From: Rana temporaria
Lineage: Eukaryota; Chordata; Amphibia; Anura; Ranidae
Direction of reading: 5' to 3'
Assembly (NCBI RefSeq): GCF_905171775.1
Contig: NC_053495.1
Span: 105,629,409 to 105,693,408, forward strand
Length of the DNA stretch: 64,000 nucleotides
Positions 41,530-52,547 of this stretch are shown in pieces; position 1 is the stretch's first letter, and the number at the start of each line of letters is the position of its first letter. Under the pieces are notes generated by a model, which saw nothing but the letters and a program-made list of their open reading frames with translations, had not been told where the DNA came from and did not search any database. A program made the translations under genes and the position numbers.

Positions 41530-42811
41530 AAGGAGCTTTTGGACCAGTTGAGTGACAGCGACACAAAGTTGCTCACAGAACTGAGCGATAGTGAGTCGTG
41601 GGGAGATTTGTTGTCTGACACTGACACTGATCGGGCAAGTGACAACGGAGATGATCCTGCACCTGACCTCAGCGATGTGCGCACTTGGTGCCCTATAGAC
41701 TGTGATACGGACCAGGTAGCGCCCCCGAGATTCCCATTCACTGGATCACCTGGGATGAAGGTAGATGTTGAGCGTGACAACCCTCTGGCATACCTACAAT
41801 TATTCCTCACTGAGTAGGTAATTGAAAAAATTGTCACAGAGACAAATCGCTACCATGATTAGCAATCCGCTACGCTGCATGCCAGGTTTTCCAGAAGCAG
41901 AAAGCGGGAACCGGTGACTAAAGGGGACATCTGGCAGTTTTTCTGACTCATCATTCTTCAGGGGGTTGTGGGGAAACTGCTCCAGAAATTGTACTGGACC
42001 ACCAATAAGTTACTAGCAACTCCGTTTTTTGGCACCGTGATGTCAGAATACCAGTTTTCTCTCATCATGAAGTATTTCCACTTCAAGAACAATGAAGAAT
42101 TTGATGAGGCCATGCATCCTGCGTCCAAACTAATAAAATTCTGATTGGTATTACAAATGATTGTGACCAATTTACAGCGGGCCCATGTGCCAGAAAGGGA
42201 CGTCAACGTGGATGAAAGTTTGATGGCCTACAAGGGACGCTTAAGCTAGATACAGTTTATTGCATCCAAAAGAGCGCAGTTTGGCATCAAATTCTACATG
42301 CTCTGCGAGTCACCCACTGGATACATCTGAAATGCGGTCATTTACACTGGTAAAGGCACGAAGTTCAACCCCAGGTACAGCGGCTATGGGATGGCCACAT
42401 CATCTGTCCTTACACTGCTGGAGCCATGACTGAACCAAGGATATTGTGTGACCACGGACAATTTCTACACGTCTCCGGAACTGTATGAGGTTTTGCTACA
42501 AAACAAGACTGATGCATATGGTAATGTTAGGCCTAACCAACGTGACATGCCATCTATGTTTGCCAAGAAAAAACTCAAAACCGGAGAAATGGTTGCCTTT
42601 CAGAAGGGTAAGATGATGGCAATGCGATTGTGAGACAAGAAGGACGTGTGTCTCATGAGTACTGTGCACAATACCTCCACTGCCATGGTCCACACAAAAG
42701 GTGGGAAAGATGTGCTGAAGCCGCAAGTCGTGATCAACTATAACAACACAATGGGAGGTGTCGACAGAGCCGATCAGGCAATGACATCTTACCCGGCTAT
42801 GCACAAACAGC
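41530..42811 (+). pseudogene. piggyBac transposase (PGBD4-like), N-terminal and catalytic part
   Basis: An acidic N-terminus (DQLSDSDTK, SDTDTDRASD) leads to PRFPFTGSPGMKV, ending in TETNRYHD. The DDE/D core follows with all three Asp contexts visible: NVDESLMAYKGRL near 42205, TTDNFYTSPEL near 42455 and MGGVDRADQ near 42755. At least five in-frame stops are present (for example after QFF, IQ, GYI, EP and MAMRL), so it is dead. The frame stops at KQQKKYY, where an L1 inserted. The rest of the gene resumes at 48982. Confidence 0.9.
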
Positions 42812-43148
42812 AAAAAAAATATTATTCCCATTCAATAGGTTTTTATTGGTAAATTATAAAGTTTCACAAACATACATACATTGAACATCATATGCTGTGA
42901 ACAACATCAAATAAAGAATAAAGATAAAAAGAGAAGAGAGAAAAAGAGGTCAAATCCTCGACATCACATTTGTGCATGGTCATTGGTGTATCTATAAACT
43001 TTCACAAGACACCAGAATGCCACATATATGCCTCGGATGGGCCCAATAGGCCCCTAAGCCAATGCTGCCACAGGGCAGAGCGGAAAAGGGCGCAGAGAGG
43101 CACCCCCAGCACCCCCATGGGATCAAACTGTGCTCTCCCGGGGAGGCT

Positions 43149-43174
43149 CCCCCCGCCCCAACCCGCCCAACCCC
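43149..43174 (-). other. G-quadruplex-capable tract in L1 3' UTR, copy 1
   Basis: On the transcribed (minus) strand, five runs of three or more G are separated by 1-2 bases. This satisfies the usual G3N1-7 four-run pattern. The equivalent position in copy 2 also satisfies it. Confidence 0.75.
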
Positions 43175-43439
43175 GAGCCAGCAGGCCCCGAAGCTCCTAA
43201 CGTTTACCATTTTCGAGGGTGCTAAGGCATCCTAATGGATAGATGAAGATGGTTGTTAGCTAGAGGAGATGGGAGGGAAGGAGGGGGTAAGAGAGATAAA
43301 AAGAAAGATAAAAAGAAAAAAGAAAGGAGACAAAGAAAAGAAACAGAGAACAGAAGCAGATCATAAGTGGTTAAAGATATAGTCTGGATCCACAATTATT
43401 TAGCTTATCATGTATTCAATTTACTTCAGAGATAGGGCC

Positions 43440-46400
43440 TTAACAACCATGCCACCCCTTGTACCACTCAGTCCACGACCTCCATCGCTCACAGGCCGAA
43501 AGGAATCTACCCTGTGAAGCTGCGAACATCCGTTCGTAGTCAATATGCGTGTTAATTATTGCAATTATCTCTTGTAATGTGGGAGCTTTTTGGTCCCTCC
43601 AATGGCGAGTAATAGCTAGTCTAGTGCCCAGTAAAATATGGGAAACAACTGCTCTACTGATTTTCGGGATAGAGTCTATCCCCAATGAGAGGACCGCCAG
43701 TCCCGGGGATGAAGGCACTTCTACGTTCACCACTCGGGCAATCAGGGCAAAGATCTCCCTCCAAACTGGACGTACAGCAGGACATTCCCATAATATGTGG
43801 AACAGAGTTCCCACAAGACCACATCCCCTCCAGCATAGCGGGGAGACCTGAGAGCTAAACTTCGCGATTCTGAACGGGGTTAAATACTACCGCAGTAATA
43901 TCTTTTGGTATAGTTCCCAGAGATTAATTCTCCTGGTGGAGGTATATGTGGTACGTAAAGTTTGCTGCCATTGCTCTGGGGAATATGTTATTCCCAGATC
44001 CCCCTCCCATGCTACTATATTGTTAGATTTCACAAATATTAGCTTGTTGTTCATAGCACTATAAAATAGGGATATACCTCTAAAATTAGTAAACTGTTTG
44101 GTGAGGTACAGCGCAATTCTCCACGGAAGTTGGATCGAGAGAGTCGGACTAGTCTGGAGAAAGTGGTTTATTCTTAGGAAAGTAAAGTAGTCGGACTCCC
44201 CCAAGCCAAACTCCACCTGGAGTGATCTGAACGTCTTCCCACTCGGGCCTATCATCAAATCCAGTGAGCAACATTTAAATCTGGAATAACGCCAGTGAGA
44301 CATGTCATTGGTATTGGGAGGTATGTCTTGGGATGTTGCACCTGGGATGTCTTTAGGAGTACATCCCAGGCTTTCAAAGAAGCCACCATCGTAGGAGATA
44401 GTCCACCAGGGGGTTTAACTAAGAGTGTAGATGACATCAATAGGTCGTGCAAGCTGCCTTGTGTATATTGGGTTTCCTCTAGCTCCCGCCATCTCGTAGA
44501 AGGCGGATCAGGGAACCAAGTCCTTAGTTGTGCCAAAACGGCTGCCACATGATAATCCCTCACCACTACATTGCCAACCCCTCCTGCTCCTCTAGATGCT
44601 ATAGAGTTCCTAAATGCCCATCTTGCTTTTTTACCCTTCCATAGAAATTGATTAATTAGGGCCTGGGTTTTAGTAAAGAAAGAGTTAGGAGCTGGAATGG
44701 GAAGGGTCCTGAACAGGTATATGAGTTGTGGAAGGACCATCATCTTGAAGGCCGCTAATCTGCCTGACCACAGTAGTTCAGACTTAGCCAGTTCCTGCAA
44801 TTTTGTTGGTAGGGAGGCCAGAAATGGGGTATAGTTACATGTAAATAGGTCCCTTGACGTAGATGACAGGGTAATGCCAAGGTATTTAATGCCCTCTTTA
44901 CTCCAGGCGTATGGAAATCGCGAACTGAGTGCACGCCTCACATTGGTGTTAATCCCCATCCCCAAGACAAAAGACTTATTCTCATTGACTTTATAGTATG
45001 ACGTTTTCCCAAACATTTGAAGTGCATCATGTACCGAAGCCAGGGAAGTGACAGGGTCTGAGAGCATTAGGATAATGTCGTCGGCGAAAAGACTGATAGT
45101 ATGTACTTTTTTGGAGGAGGGAAAGCCACTGATATCCTTATGTGTTCGTATGTACGAAGCTAGGGGTTCTAGGATCAAGTTAAAAATTAACGGTGATAAG
45201 GGACACCCTTGGCGAGTGCCATTAGTAATGGCGAAAGGTTTAGAGAGCGTCCCCGAAGTGAACACTCTAGCTGACGGCGTTGAGTATAGGGCCATTATTG
45301 CTGTGTATATGGGTCCTACGAACCCAAATTTCTTAAGGACCATTTCTAAATAGCCCCAATGGACCCTATCGAAGGCCTTCTCTGCATCCAGGGCAAGGAG
45401 CAGAGAAGGCCTTCGCTGAACCTCCGCGAGATGTATAATATTGACCAGTCGTCTCGTGGCGTCGGAAGCTTGGCGCCATTTTGTGAAGCCAACTTGATCC
45501 GGGTGGACCAATGAGGGCATTATGTCCACCAGACATCTGGCAATAAGTTTGGCATACAGTTTGAGGTCGTTATTCAATAATGAAATGGGCCTGAAGTTGG
45601 CTGGTGTATCAGGAGTCTTCCCTGGCTTGGGCAAGGTTACAATTAGTGCTTCCAGCATTTCTGGTGGGAAGGACGAAGAGGCGGCGGCTTTACTAAATAC
45701 TTTTTCGAGGTAAGGTGACAGAGTGGGCTTAAACATCTGGTAATATTCACTCACAAAGCCATCAGGGCCTGGGGATTTGTTGGGTGGTAGGGAGTCTATG
45801 GTTTTTTGTATTTCGTCCACCGTAAAGGGGGAGTTCAGAGATTCTATTTGTGGTGAGGAGAGTTGAGGCAAGGAAACTTTGCTCAAGAAATCATTTATCA
45901 GTGAAGTAGTGGGTTGGGGTGTGTCCTTATCGTCTTTTAGATTATACAGGGAGCCATAGTAATGGCTGAAGGCGTCAGCCATATCTTGAGGGTGGAACAA
46001 TTTCGTTTTATGTGTGGGATGTAAAATATGGGGAATTTTGGTCTTAATCCTACGGCCCTTAAGCCTATTCGCTAACATTTTACCAGCTCTATTGCCCTGT
46101 GCATAATAATTCATTTTCAATCGTTTGGATAGCCTCTCAAAGTCCTCCAGTAGGAGAAGTCTGAGATCGCCTCTTATTTGCGTGAGTTTGGTGGTGAGTG
46201 ACTGTGAGGGCAACCTTTTGTTCTCGCATTCCAACTTTGCAATTTCATCAGTAAGGTCTTTGATATTTTTATGCCGCTGCCTCCTTGCCCTAGCCCCCAG
46301 CTGGATAAGAATACCCCTTATATACGCTTTATGTGCAGACCACAATGAAAATGGGTCTTGACCGGGTGTATCGTTTATATGAAAAAATTCCTTTAGGTGC

Positions 46401-47182
46401 CTTTCAACAATTAGTTTAGTAGTATGTTGTTGTAGCAAAAAAGTGTTGGCCCTCCACACAGGGGACGGGTTGGTGGTGACAGCATCCCCGATGGTTAGGG
46501 AGATCGAAGCGTGGTCTGACCAGGTTATATCATTGATAGATGCTGTTACAGATCTGGTCAGAATGGTGTAGTCAGTCATGAACAGGTCTATTCTCGTGTA
46601 GGTGCGGTGTGGGGCTGAAAAAAAGGTGAAGTCTTTCTCGTCCGAATGAAGGCATCTCCACACATCGAATAGTTCTGCGGTATGGATAGCTCCCTGTAGT
46701 GACACTCCTGCTCTAAGTGCTTTGGATGTTGTGTCCATGGTTACATCAGGCACAGCGTTAAAGTCCCCGCACAGTATAAGGAAACCCTTTTTGATAGGTT
46801 GTATTTTCCTCATAAGCTTTTTGAAGAAGCGCATCTGGTGGGCATTTGGGGCGTACACATTCACAATGGTGTAGGTCACTGAATTGATGTCACACACCAA
46901 GATCAAGTATCTGCCGCCAGGGTCAGCTAGTTCCATTTGTAGGGAGAAGGTGACTGTATCTCGTATGGCCGTTAATACTCCTTTGGTCTTAGTATTGGCG
47001 TTTGCAGTAAATACGTTGGGGAAATTTCTATGAGAGCACTGAGGTGGCGAGTCTTTGCTGAAATGTGTTTCTTGAGCACAAATGATGTCGCTCTTGTGTA
47101 GTATAGCTTCCTTCCATAGTGATTTTCTCTTGACAGGGTGGTTCATACCCCTCGTATTAATAGATAGAAACTTAATCGCCAT
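43440..47182 (-). pseudogene. L1 ORF2 (endonuclease-reverse transcriptase), lightly damaged
   Basis: The frame starting at 47182 is open for 975 codons to 44255. AP-endonuclease residues are visible: N9, E38 in QETH, GDFNAVPD near residue 143, and SDH in TWSDHAS. RT blocks include NKSPGPDGF, FRPISLLNND, LALDAEKAFDRV, GTRQGCPLSP and the catalytic FADDIILML near residue 700. A deletion of about 30 bp near 44270 (HWI followed by a stop, compared with copy 2) shifts the frame. The next segment (43887-44303) ends at a TAG where copy 2 has TGG. The last 120 codons (43440-43814) carry the C-terminal Cys/His block GTLFHILWEC. Expected full length is about 1,250 residues. Endonuclease and RT domains are undamaged by eye. 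Confidence 0.95.
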
Positions 47183-47588
47183 TTGTGTTAGAAAGAAGTG
47201 ACGTGGGGTATGATAGAGACATTTTTGGAGGGTTCAAGGACTCTCTCAGTGAGCTAAGTGGCGATGTTTGCATGTGGTTGTAGCCGAGTGTACTCACTGT
47301 GGTCCCGAGTCGGTACGTCTTCATGAAGCGAGTTGAGATCTTCCTAGTCCCGTGAGATGGATATCGAGTAGAGTCTTTAGGTGAGTCCCAGTTTGAGGGT
47401 ATAGGTGTGTCTGAGTGGATCCAAAAACAAGAAAAAAAAGAAAAGAACAAGAAAACATAACAAAAAGTTAAGTGAAACATCAGTAAGCAACCAGCCATGT
47501 CCATGGCAACAGAAGATAGCACGGAAGGGCCATGCCCGGGTGCAGCTAAACGCTGCTCAGGTTGTATTGGGGATAAGTTCATGCCCAA
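47172..47588 (-). CDS. Small inter-ORF reading frame of L1, copy 1
   Basis: A 138-codon frame between ORF1 and ORF2. It starts MGMNLSPIQPEQR and its stop overlaps the ORF2 ATG by 11 nt. A hydrophobic stretch, CLLMFHLTFCYVFLFF, could form one membrane segment. Copy 2 keeps a frame with the same start and the same overlap (57166-57576). Identity between the two is about 62% by eye, against about 90% for ORF1. So coding constraint is doubtful, and it may be an upstream ORF affecting ORF2 translation or simply an accident. Confidence 0.3.
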   Translation of the reverse strand: MGMNLSPIQPEQRLAAPGHGPSVLSSVAMDMAGCLLMFHLTFCYVFLFFSFFSCFWIHSDTPIPSNWDSPKDSTRYPSHGTRKISTRFMKTYRLGTTVSTLGYNHMQTSPLSSLRESLNPPKMSLSYPTSLLSNTNGD

Positions 47589-47656
47589 GAACCGTTTTGG
47601 TTCCCACGTAACATTTTATGAATCCTGGTGCAGGACAACAAAAAGGAGAAGAAAAG

Positions 47657-48856
47657 TTATTTGTGCGATCTGGCATTCTTTTGTGTGACTTGTTTCCAGT
47701 CAGGGATGACAGTGGTTTTCCGCGCGACTGGCCTGTCGCATTCGGCAGGAGCAGGTAGAATTTCCCATTCTTTCAGTAAGCCTATTCCACGTTCAACTGA
47801 GTCTACGTTGAATGATTTATCACCGTAAGTGATAATGATTTTAGTGGGGAAACCCCACTTGTAGGGGATGTCATGGGTCCTCAAAGCTTTGGTGATAGTG
47901 CCTAGATTCCGTCGTTTTTGTAGGGTATGCTGGGAGAGATCAGGGTAAAACTGCAGGTTTTGAAACCTGGATGGAATGTTGTCATTTCTGCGCATCGTCT
48001 GCATGAGCTGTTCTTTCACATGGAAAAAAGTCATACGTAGGATCACATCCCTGGGGACAAGTGCAGGGAGAAAGGCGGGTTTCGGAAGTCTGTGGATCCT
48101 ATCAATGGTGAGGTCCACATTGGTAAGATCTGGAAGGAGAGATGAAAATAAGTCGATCACATACGATCGCAGATCCAGGGGTTGCACAGATTCAGGGATG
48201 CCTCTTATTTTCATGTTGTTTCTCCTGGATCTGTCCTCGAGGTCTGCTAACTTGTTCTTAATCCATTCACTACTCTCCTCCTGCACTTCACTTGCATCCA
48301 CCAGGTTGGTAATTGTGGAGGCATACTCCCCCATCTTGGATTCTATGTGTTCCACTCTGCCCTCCACCTCTCTAAGTTCTCCACTCACCCTGTGCATACA
48401 GTTCATCATATCTGCCTGTAGTGAGCTACGCAGCGTCACCAGCATGTCCCTGAGAACAGTGTCCATCACAGGCTGGTTACTAGTAGGGAAGGTTGCAATG
48501 GAATCTGGTAACTCACGTGTGTCATCTCCGGAGTCTGTGACAGGGCTCACTGCAGGGCCGCATCCAGCTCCATCCAGTCTCATCCGAGTCTTTACCGGGC
48601 TGTCGGATGGAGAAGGGGTGGATAGATGTGTGTTAGGAGGGGATGTCTGCGCTTTACGAGGGGAGCGCTCTCCCCCCATGCTCTTGGTCTGGTGCGGAGG
48701 CCTGGGTGTCGAGGCCGCGTCGGCGCCATCTTGCCTGCCTCCCTCTCTCGGCACTGTGAACATGTCCATCAGTCGCTGAGGCTTTGCGGACCCCTTCCGC
48801 TTGTTGGTCATCCTCCCTGCCGTTGCCCGGATCGGATCGCTCGGTCGTGGGATCAA
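47657..48856 (-). CDS. L1 ORF1 RNA-binding protein, copy 1
   Basis: Intact 399-codon frame. The N-terminal 125 residues are basic and Ser/Pro-rich (RMTNKRKGSAKPQR). A coiled-coil segment follows at about 130-215 (DMLVTLRSSLQADMMNCM and onward, ELREVEGRVEHIESK). Then an RRM-like domain starts at NNMKIRGIPESV, and a C-terminal domain contains RRNLGTITKALR and YKWGFPTKI. This is the L1 ORF1p (transposase_22) architecture: a trimeric nucleic-acid chaperone that packages L1 RNA. It is 90% or so identical to copy 2 by eye. Confidence 0.9.
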   Translation of the reverse strand: MIPRPSDPIRATAGRMTNKRKGSAKPQRLMDMFTVPREGGRQDGADAASTPRPPHQTKSMGGERSPRKAQTSPPNTHLSTPSPSDSPVKTRMRLDGAGCGPAVSPVTDSGDDTRELPDSIATFPTSNQPVMDTVLRDMLVTLRSSLQADMMNCMHRVSGELREVEGRVEHIESKMGEYASTITNLVDASEVQEESSEWIKNKLADLEDRSRRNNMKIRGIPESVQPLDLRSYVIDLFSSLLPDLTNVDLTIDRIHRLPKPAFLPALVPRDVILRMTFFHVKEQLMQTMRRNDNIPSRFQNLQFYPDLSQHTLQKRRNLGTITKALRTHDIPYKWGFPTKIIITYGDKSFNVDSVERGIGLLKEWEILPAPAECDRPVARKTTVIPDWKQVTQKNARSHK

Positions 48857-48981
48857 TTTTGTGCCTGTATCCAGCCATTTAGTGCCGTTTTAGTCTCGTG
48901 GGTGACGGAGCTCTCTCACCAAGCTTCCATCCGGCTTCGCTGCAGGCCACGCCCCCCCCCCCCCCAAAAAAAAATATTATT

Positions 48982-49710
48982 TTCAGGCATCTTCTGGAAC
49001 AATGTCTTTGGAATGCTTATATCCTGTATAGAGCAAAAAGTGAGGCCTCGTACACACGACCGGACATGTCCGCTGAAACTGGTCCGCGGACCAGTTTCAG
49101 AGGAGAGATCCGATCGTGTGTACAGGCTAGCGGACAGATTTCCAGCGGACAAAAGTTTCTTCGCATGCTAAGAAAATTGTCCGCTGGAGAGCTGTCCGTC
49201 GGACATGTCCGCTGGTTAGTACATCTAACCAGCGGACCGAAATCCTGCGCATGCGTCGAATTGATTCGACGCATGCGTGGAAGCATTGAACTCGCGCGAT
49301 AGAGAACGTCTGTGTCATCTACGTCACCGCGGACCGTTTTCATCGCACATGTCCTGTGGTGTGTACGAGGCCTGACATGCCTCTTGTTCATTCTGACTTT
49401 ATCTGGAAGGTGGCTGAGCAGATTTTTGTCAACCACCAGACGCCATCAGTAGCAGTGAACAGACCCGGACAATGTGCTTTTGACGTTGTCAACCCAGAAC
49501 ACCTGATTGGTCGCCATTTTATGGACTACATACTGCCAACTGCAAAAAAGGCAGCACCTACCAGGATGTGCGTGGTTTGCTGTTCAAAGAGAGATGGCAA
49601 TGGAAAGAAAGTCAGAAAATAAACAAGGTTCCATTGTCCTGATTGCAACTTCAGACTTTGTTCAGTTCCATGCTTCAAAATTTATCACACTCGGGATTAT
49701 TTAATTTTCT
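48982..49710 (+). pseudogene. piggyBac transposase, C-terminal part
   Basis: Continues directly from the L1 target duplication: YYFRHLLEQCLWNAYILYRAK, then a Harbinger MITE (49044-49372), then HSDFIWKVAEQIF and a Cys-rich end, CVVC...CPDC...C...CFKIYHT. That is the cysteine-rich C-terminal domain of PGBD4-like transposases. A TAA interrupts the Cys-rich domain near 49620. About 260 bp further on, ACCGCCAGGGAGGTTAA (49954-49970) looks like the element's right terminus with its TTAA. Confidence 0.9.
49044..49372. mobile_element. Harbinger-type MITE, GGCCTCGTACACACGACC ends
   Basis: Inverted ends GGCCTCGTACACACGACC and GGTGTGTACGAGGCC, flanked by TGA (49041-49043 and 49373-49375). Inner palindromes are ACTGGTCCGCGGACCAGT and CATGCGTCGAATTGATTCGACGCATG-like; the latter marks the middle. 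No ORF. Confidence 0.9.
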
Positions 49711-49970
49711 TTGTTTGACAATTTTTGTTATTATTTTTTATTACATTATTGAATACAATTATATTATTTATTAGATTATAATTCATGATTTCATGTTTCA
49801 AATTTATCACATCTGGGATGTATACTAGAGTCTTGTTTGGTCAGGTTTAAGTAAGTAATTACAAAGAATTGCAGGCCTACAATACATATCACCAAATTTT
49901 CATGCAAAACAATTTTACCACTTTTCAGACATAATCATACCGCCAGGGAGGTTAAGAGGCTTGGTTTTGT

Positions 49971-50945
49971 CTAACCCCTGATCAAATGTCACATTTGAGT
50001 CCCCCCCACATATTACCGTACCTTTAAAAAGGGCATTGAGGGTATTCACGAGGAGCTGGAAGAATTTATATTGTCCTTTATTGGGGGAGAAATAAGATAC
50101 TACGGTAGTGAGTATAGGTGCTCCTCTAGCGTGCCCTTCACTAAAATAAACCTGCCTTCAGGGTCTTTAAAGCGGAGGTTCACCCTCAAATTTAACTTCA
50201 TAGCAATCATGTCTGCAGCCTTAATACATGCCTCTAGCGTTTTCATTTTTTTCCCTATCTGAAGACTTACCAGTCTTCAGCCTCACTTCCGGGTCTTCTT
50301 CCCTGCGGGGAGTGGGCATGTCGCTCCTTTTCCCCGACAAGGCGTAATTGGAAGCTGTGCGCAAGGTCTCCTGGGAGTGACGTTTCAATACTCACAGGAG
50401 ACCAGCTCGAGTGTCACGTGACGCGGGAAGCGGGTCACATGACGCTCAAAGCGCGTCATGTGACTAGGAATCCAGGAAGTGTTTGCTTGTGGGATTCAAA
50501 TTGCCCACAAGCAAGATGGAAAAGGCCAGGACTCTTTTTTTATAAGGTATCCTTTTTGGCGAAAATAGAGCGGACGGACGTACGAGCGGCTACCAGGTGA
50601 GTAGTAGCCTGCTAGCTATATTACCATTCATTGGAGATTTAAAAAAAAAGCAAAACCCGCAGAACCTCCACTTTAAAGTTAGAGAGACTTTAAAATTTGC
50701 AGGATTTGGAAATGAGAATTGCAACACCTCTTGTTTTGTTTTTTTAGCATTGGCTAAGTGTAAGTGGGCAAAGTGAGAGTGGAGGTGCAATGTTGCTGTT
50801 TCTACCATAACATACCCATATATGTCTTCTTTCAGGGCATCTTTGAGGAGGGTTTCTTGTCGGATCATCTGACTTCCCAGAGTGAATTGCTGGATAGGTA
50901 CCTGGGTGGGCTGTAATAGATGGTGGAGTTAGGCAAATGAAAAGT
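49971..50945 (-). pseudogene. L1-type endonuclease fragment, split by a TTAA MITE
   Basis: The minus strand right of the MITE reads NKTRGVAILISKSCKF. Left of it come GRFILVKGTLEE and, after stops, GTVICGGDSNVTFDQGLDKTKP, where the endonuclease GDFN box has become GDSN. The fragment ends at the TTAA that bounds the piggyBac element. It is on the same strand as the SDH-RT fragment at 40390-41100, so both may be one old L1 split by piggyBac. Confidence 0.7.
50167..50676. mobile_element. TTAA MITE, family A, second copy
   Basis: TTAA lies at 50167-50170 and 50673-50676, with inverted ends AGCGGAGGTTCACCC and AGAACCTCCACTT. The interior has CGTCACGTGACGCG-like palindromes (50412-50462). Inserted in the L1 endonuclease fragment. 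Confidence 0.85.
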
Positions 50946-51553
50946 GCAAGTTATTGTCCTAAAAAGTGTTTGGGGACCTGGGTCCTGCCCCAGGGTATCA
51001 ATACAAAAAAAAGTTTTAAAAACTGCCATTTTTTCGGGAGCACTTTTATCTGTATTGCCGGGACCCGACAATTCATTAATAGCGCAAGTCGTTTTAAATG
51101 GCTTTCTTTTCCTTACAAAAATGACATTTTGTGCAGGGAACCAAAATAAAAAAAAAAGAATGTGCGGCAGTCCCCCCAAATTCCATATCAGGCCCTTCAG
51201 GTCTGGTATGGATATTAAGTGGAACCCGCGTAATTAAAAAAAATAAAACGCGTAGTTCCCCGAAAAAATAAATAAAAATCCATACCAGACCCTTCAGGTC
51301 TGGTATGGATTTTAAGGGGAACTCCGCGCCAAAATAAAAAAAATGGAGTGGGGTCCCCCCAAAAATCAATATCAGACCCTTTATCCAAGCATGCAACCTG
51401 GCAAGCCGCGAGAGAGCGCCCCCTCCTGAACCGTACCAGGTCACATGCCCTCAACATGGGGAGGATGTCACCATGTTGATGGGGACAAGGGCCTCATCCC
51501 CTTGCCCGGTGGTTGTGGGGGTCTGACCCCCAGATCCCGCCCCCCATGTAAAT
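50946..51553. repeat. Dispersed repeat with CAGACCTGAAGGG palindromes
   Basis: CAGGCCCTTCAGGTCTGGTATGGAT occurs near 51190 and again in fuller palindromic form near 51283-51310. A/T-rich stretches separate the copies and a GC-rich tail precedes the next element. It is related to 9545-9690. No protein signal. Confidence 0.6.
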
Positions 51554-52547
51554 TGATAACCACTTAAGCCCCGGACCTTTAGGCAGCTAAATGCCCAGGC
51601 CAGGTTTTGCGATTCGGCACTGCGTCGCTTTAACAGACAATTGCGCGGTCGTGCGACGTGGCTCCCCAACAAAATTGGTGTCCTTTTTTCCCCACAAATA
51701 GAGCTTTCTTTTGGTGGTATTTGATCACCTCTGCGGTTTTTATTTTTTGCGCTATAAACAAAAATAGAGCGACAATTTTGAAAAAAATAATCTATATTTT
51801 TTACTTTTTGCTATAATTAAATATCCCCCAAATACATATATAATTTTTTTTCCTCAGTTTAGGGCGATACGTATTCTTCTACCTATTTTTGGTAAAAAAA
51901 ATCGCAATAAGCGTTTATCGATTGGTTTGCGCAAAATGTATAGCGTTTACAAAATAGGGGATAGTTTTATTGCATTTTTATATATATTTTTTTTTTACTA
52001 CTAATGGCGGCGATCAGCGATTTTTTTCGTGACTGCGACATTATGGCGGACACTTCGGACAATTTTGACACATTTTTGGGACCATTGTCATTTTCACAGC
52101 AAAAAATGCATTGTTTATTGTGAAAATGACAGTTGCAGTTTGGGAGTTAACCACAGGGGGCGCTGTAGGAGTTAGTGTTCACCTAGTGTGTGTTTACAAC
52201 TGTAGGAGGGTGTGGCTGTAGGACTGATGTCATCGATCGAGTCTCCCTATAAAAGGGATGACTCGATCGATGCAGCCGCCACAGTGAAGCACGGGGAAGC
52301 CGTGTTTACATACGGCTCTCCCCGTTCTTCAGCTCCGGGGAGCGATCACGACGGAGCGGCTATAAACGAATAGCCGCGCCGTCGTCCAGGATCGCTCCCC
52401 GCGGGAATCCGACCGCCGCATGTCGCGGGGGGGTCCCGATCGGACCCCCGACGCCGCGGAAAGGCAAGGACGTACCTGTACGCCCATCTGCCTGTACGTG
52501 CCATTCTGTGGACGTACATATACATGCGGCGGTCGGGAAGTGGTTAA
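51554..52547. mobile_element. TTAACCACTT repeat, nearly complete copy
   Basis: The left end TGATAACCACTTAAGCCCC shows a mutated TTAA. The right end CGGGAAGTGGTTAA has an intact one at 52544-52547. A hairpin ATCGATCGAGTC/GACTCGATCGAT lies at about 52232-52273. It serves as reference for the fragments at 34812 and 38455. Confidence 0.8.

Larger units (their letters stand above)
42827..48966 (-). mobile_element. Full-length L1-type LINE, copy 1
   Basis: Flanked by the 15-bp duplication AAAAAAAATATTATT (42812-42826 and 48967-48981), which fits the T/A-rich cleavage preference of L1 endonuclease. In order on the minus strand: a short GC-rich 5' UTR starting with a G run, ORF1, a roughly 470-bp inter-ORF region, ORF2, and a 3' UTR of about 610 bp with a G-rich tract, ending AATAAAAACCTATTGAAT without a long poly(A). 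It interrupts the piggyBac pseudogene. Confidence 0.95.

Noticed and set aside
47976..48779. 267-codon plus-strand frame opposite L1 ORF1
   Set aside because: Antisense shadow of ORF1 with a matching shadow in copy 2. No independent similarity.
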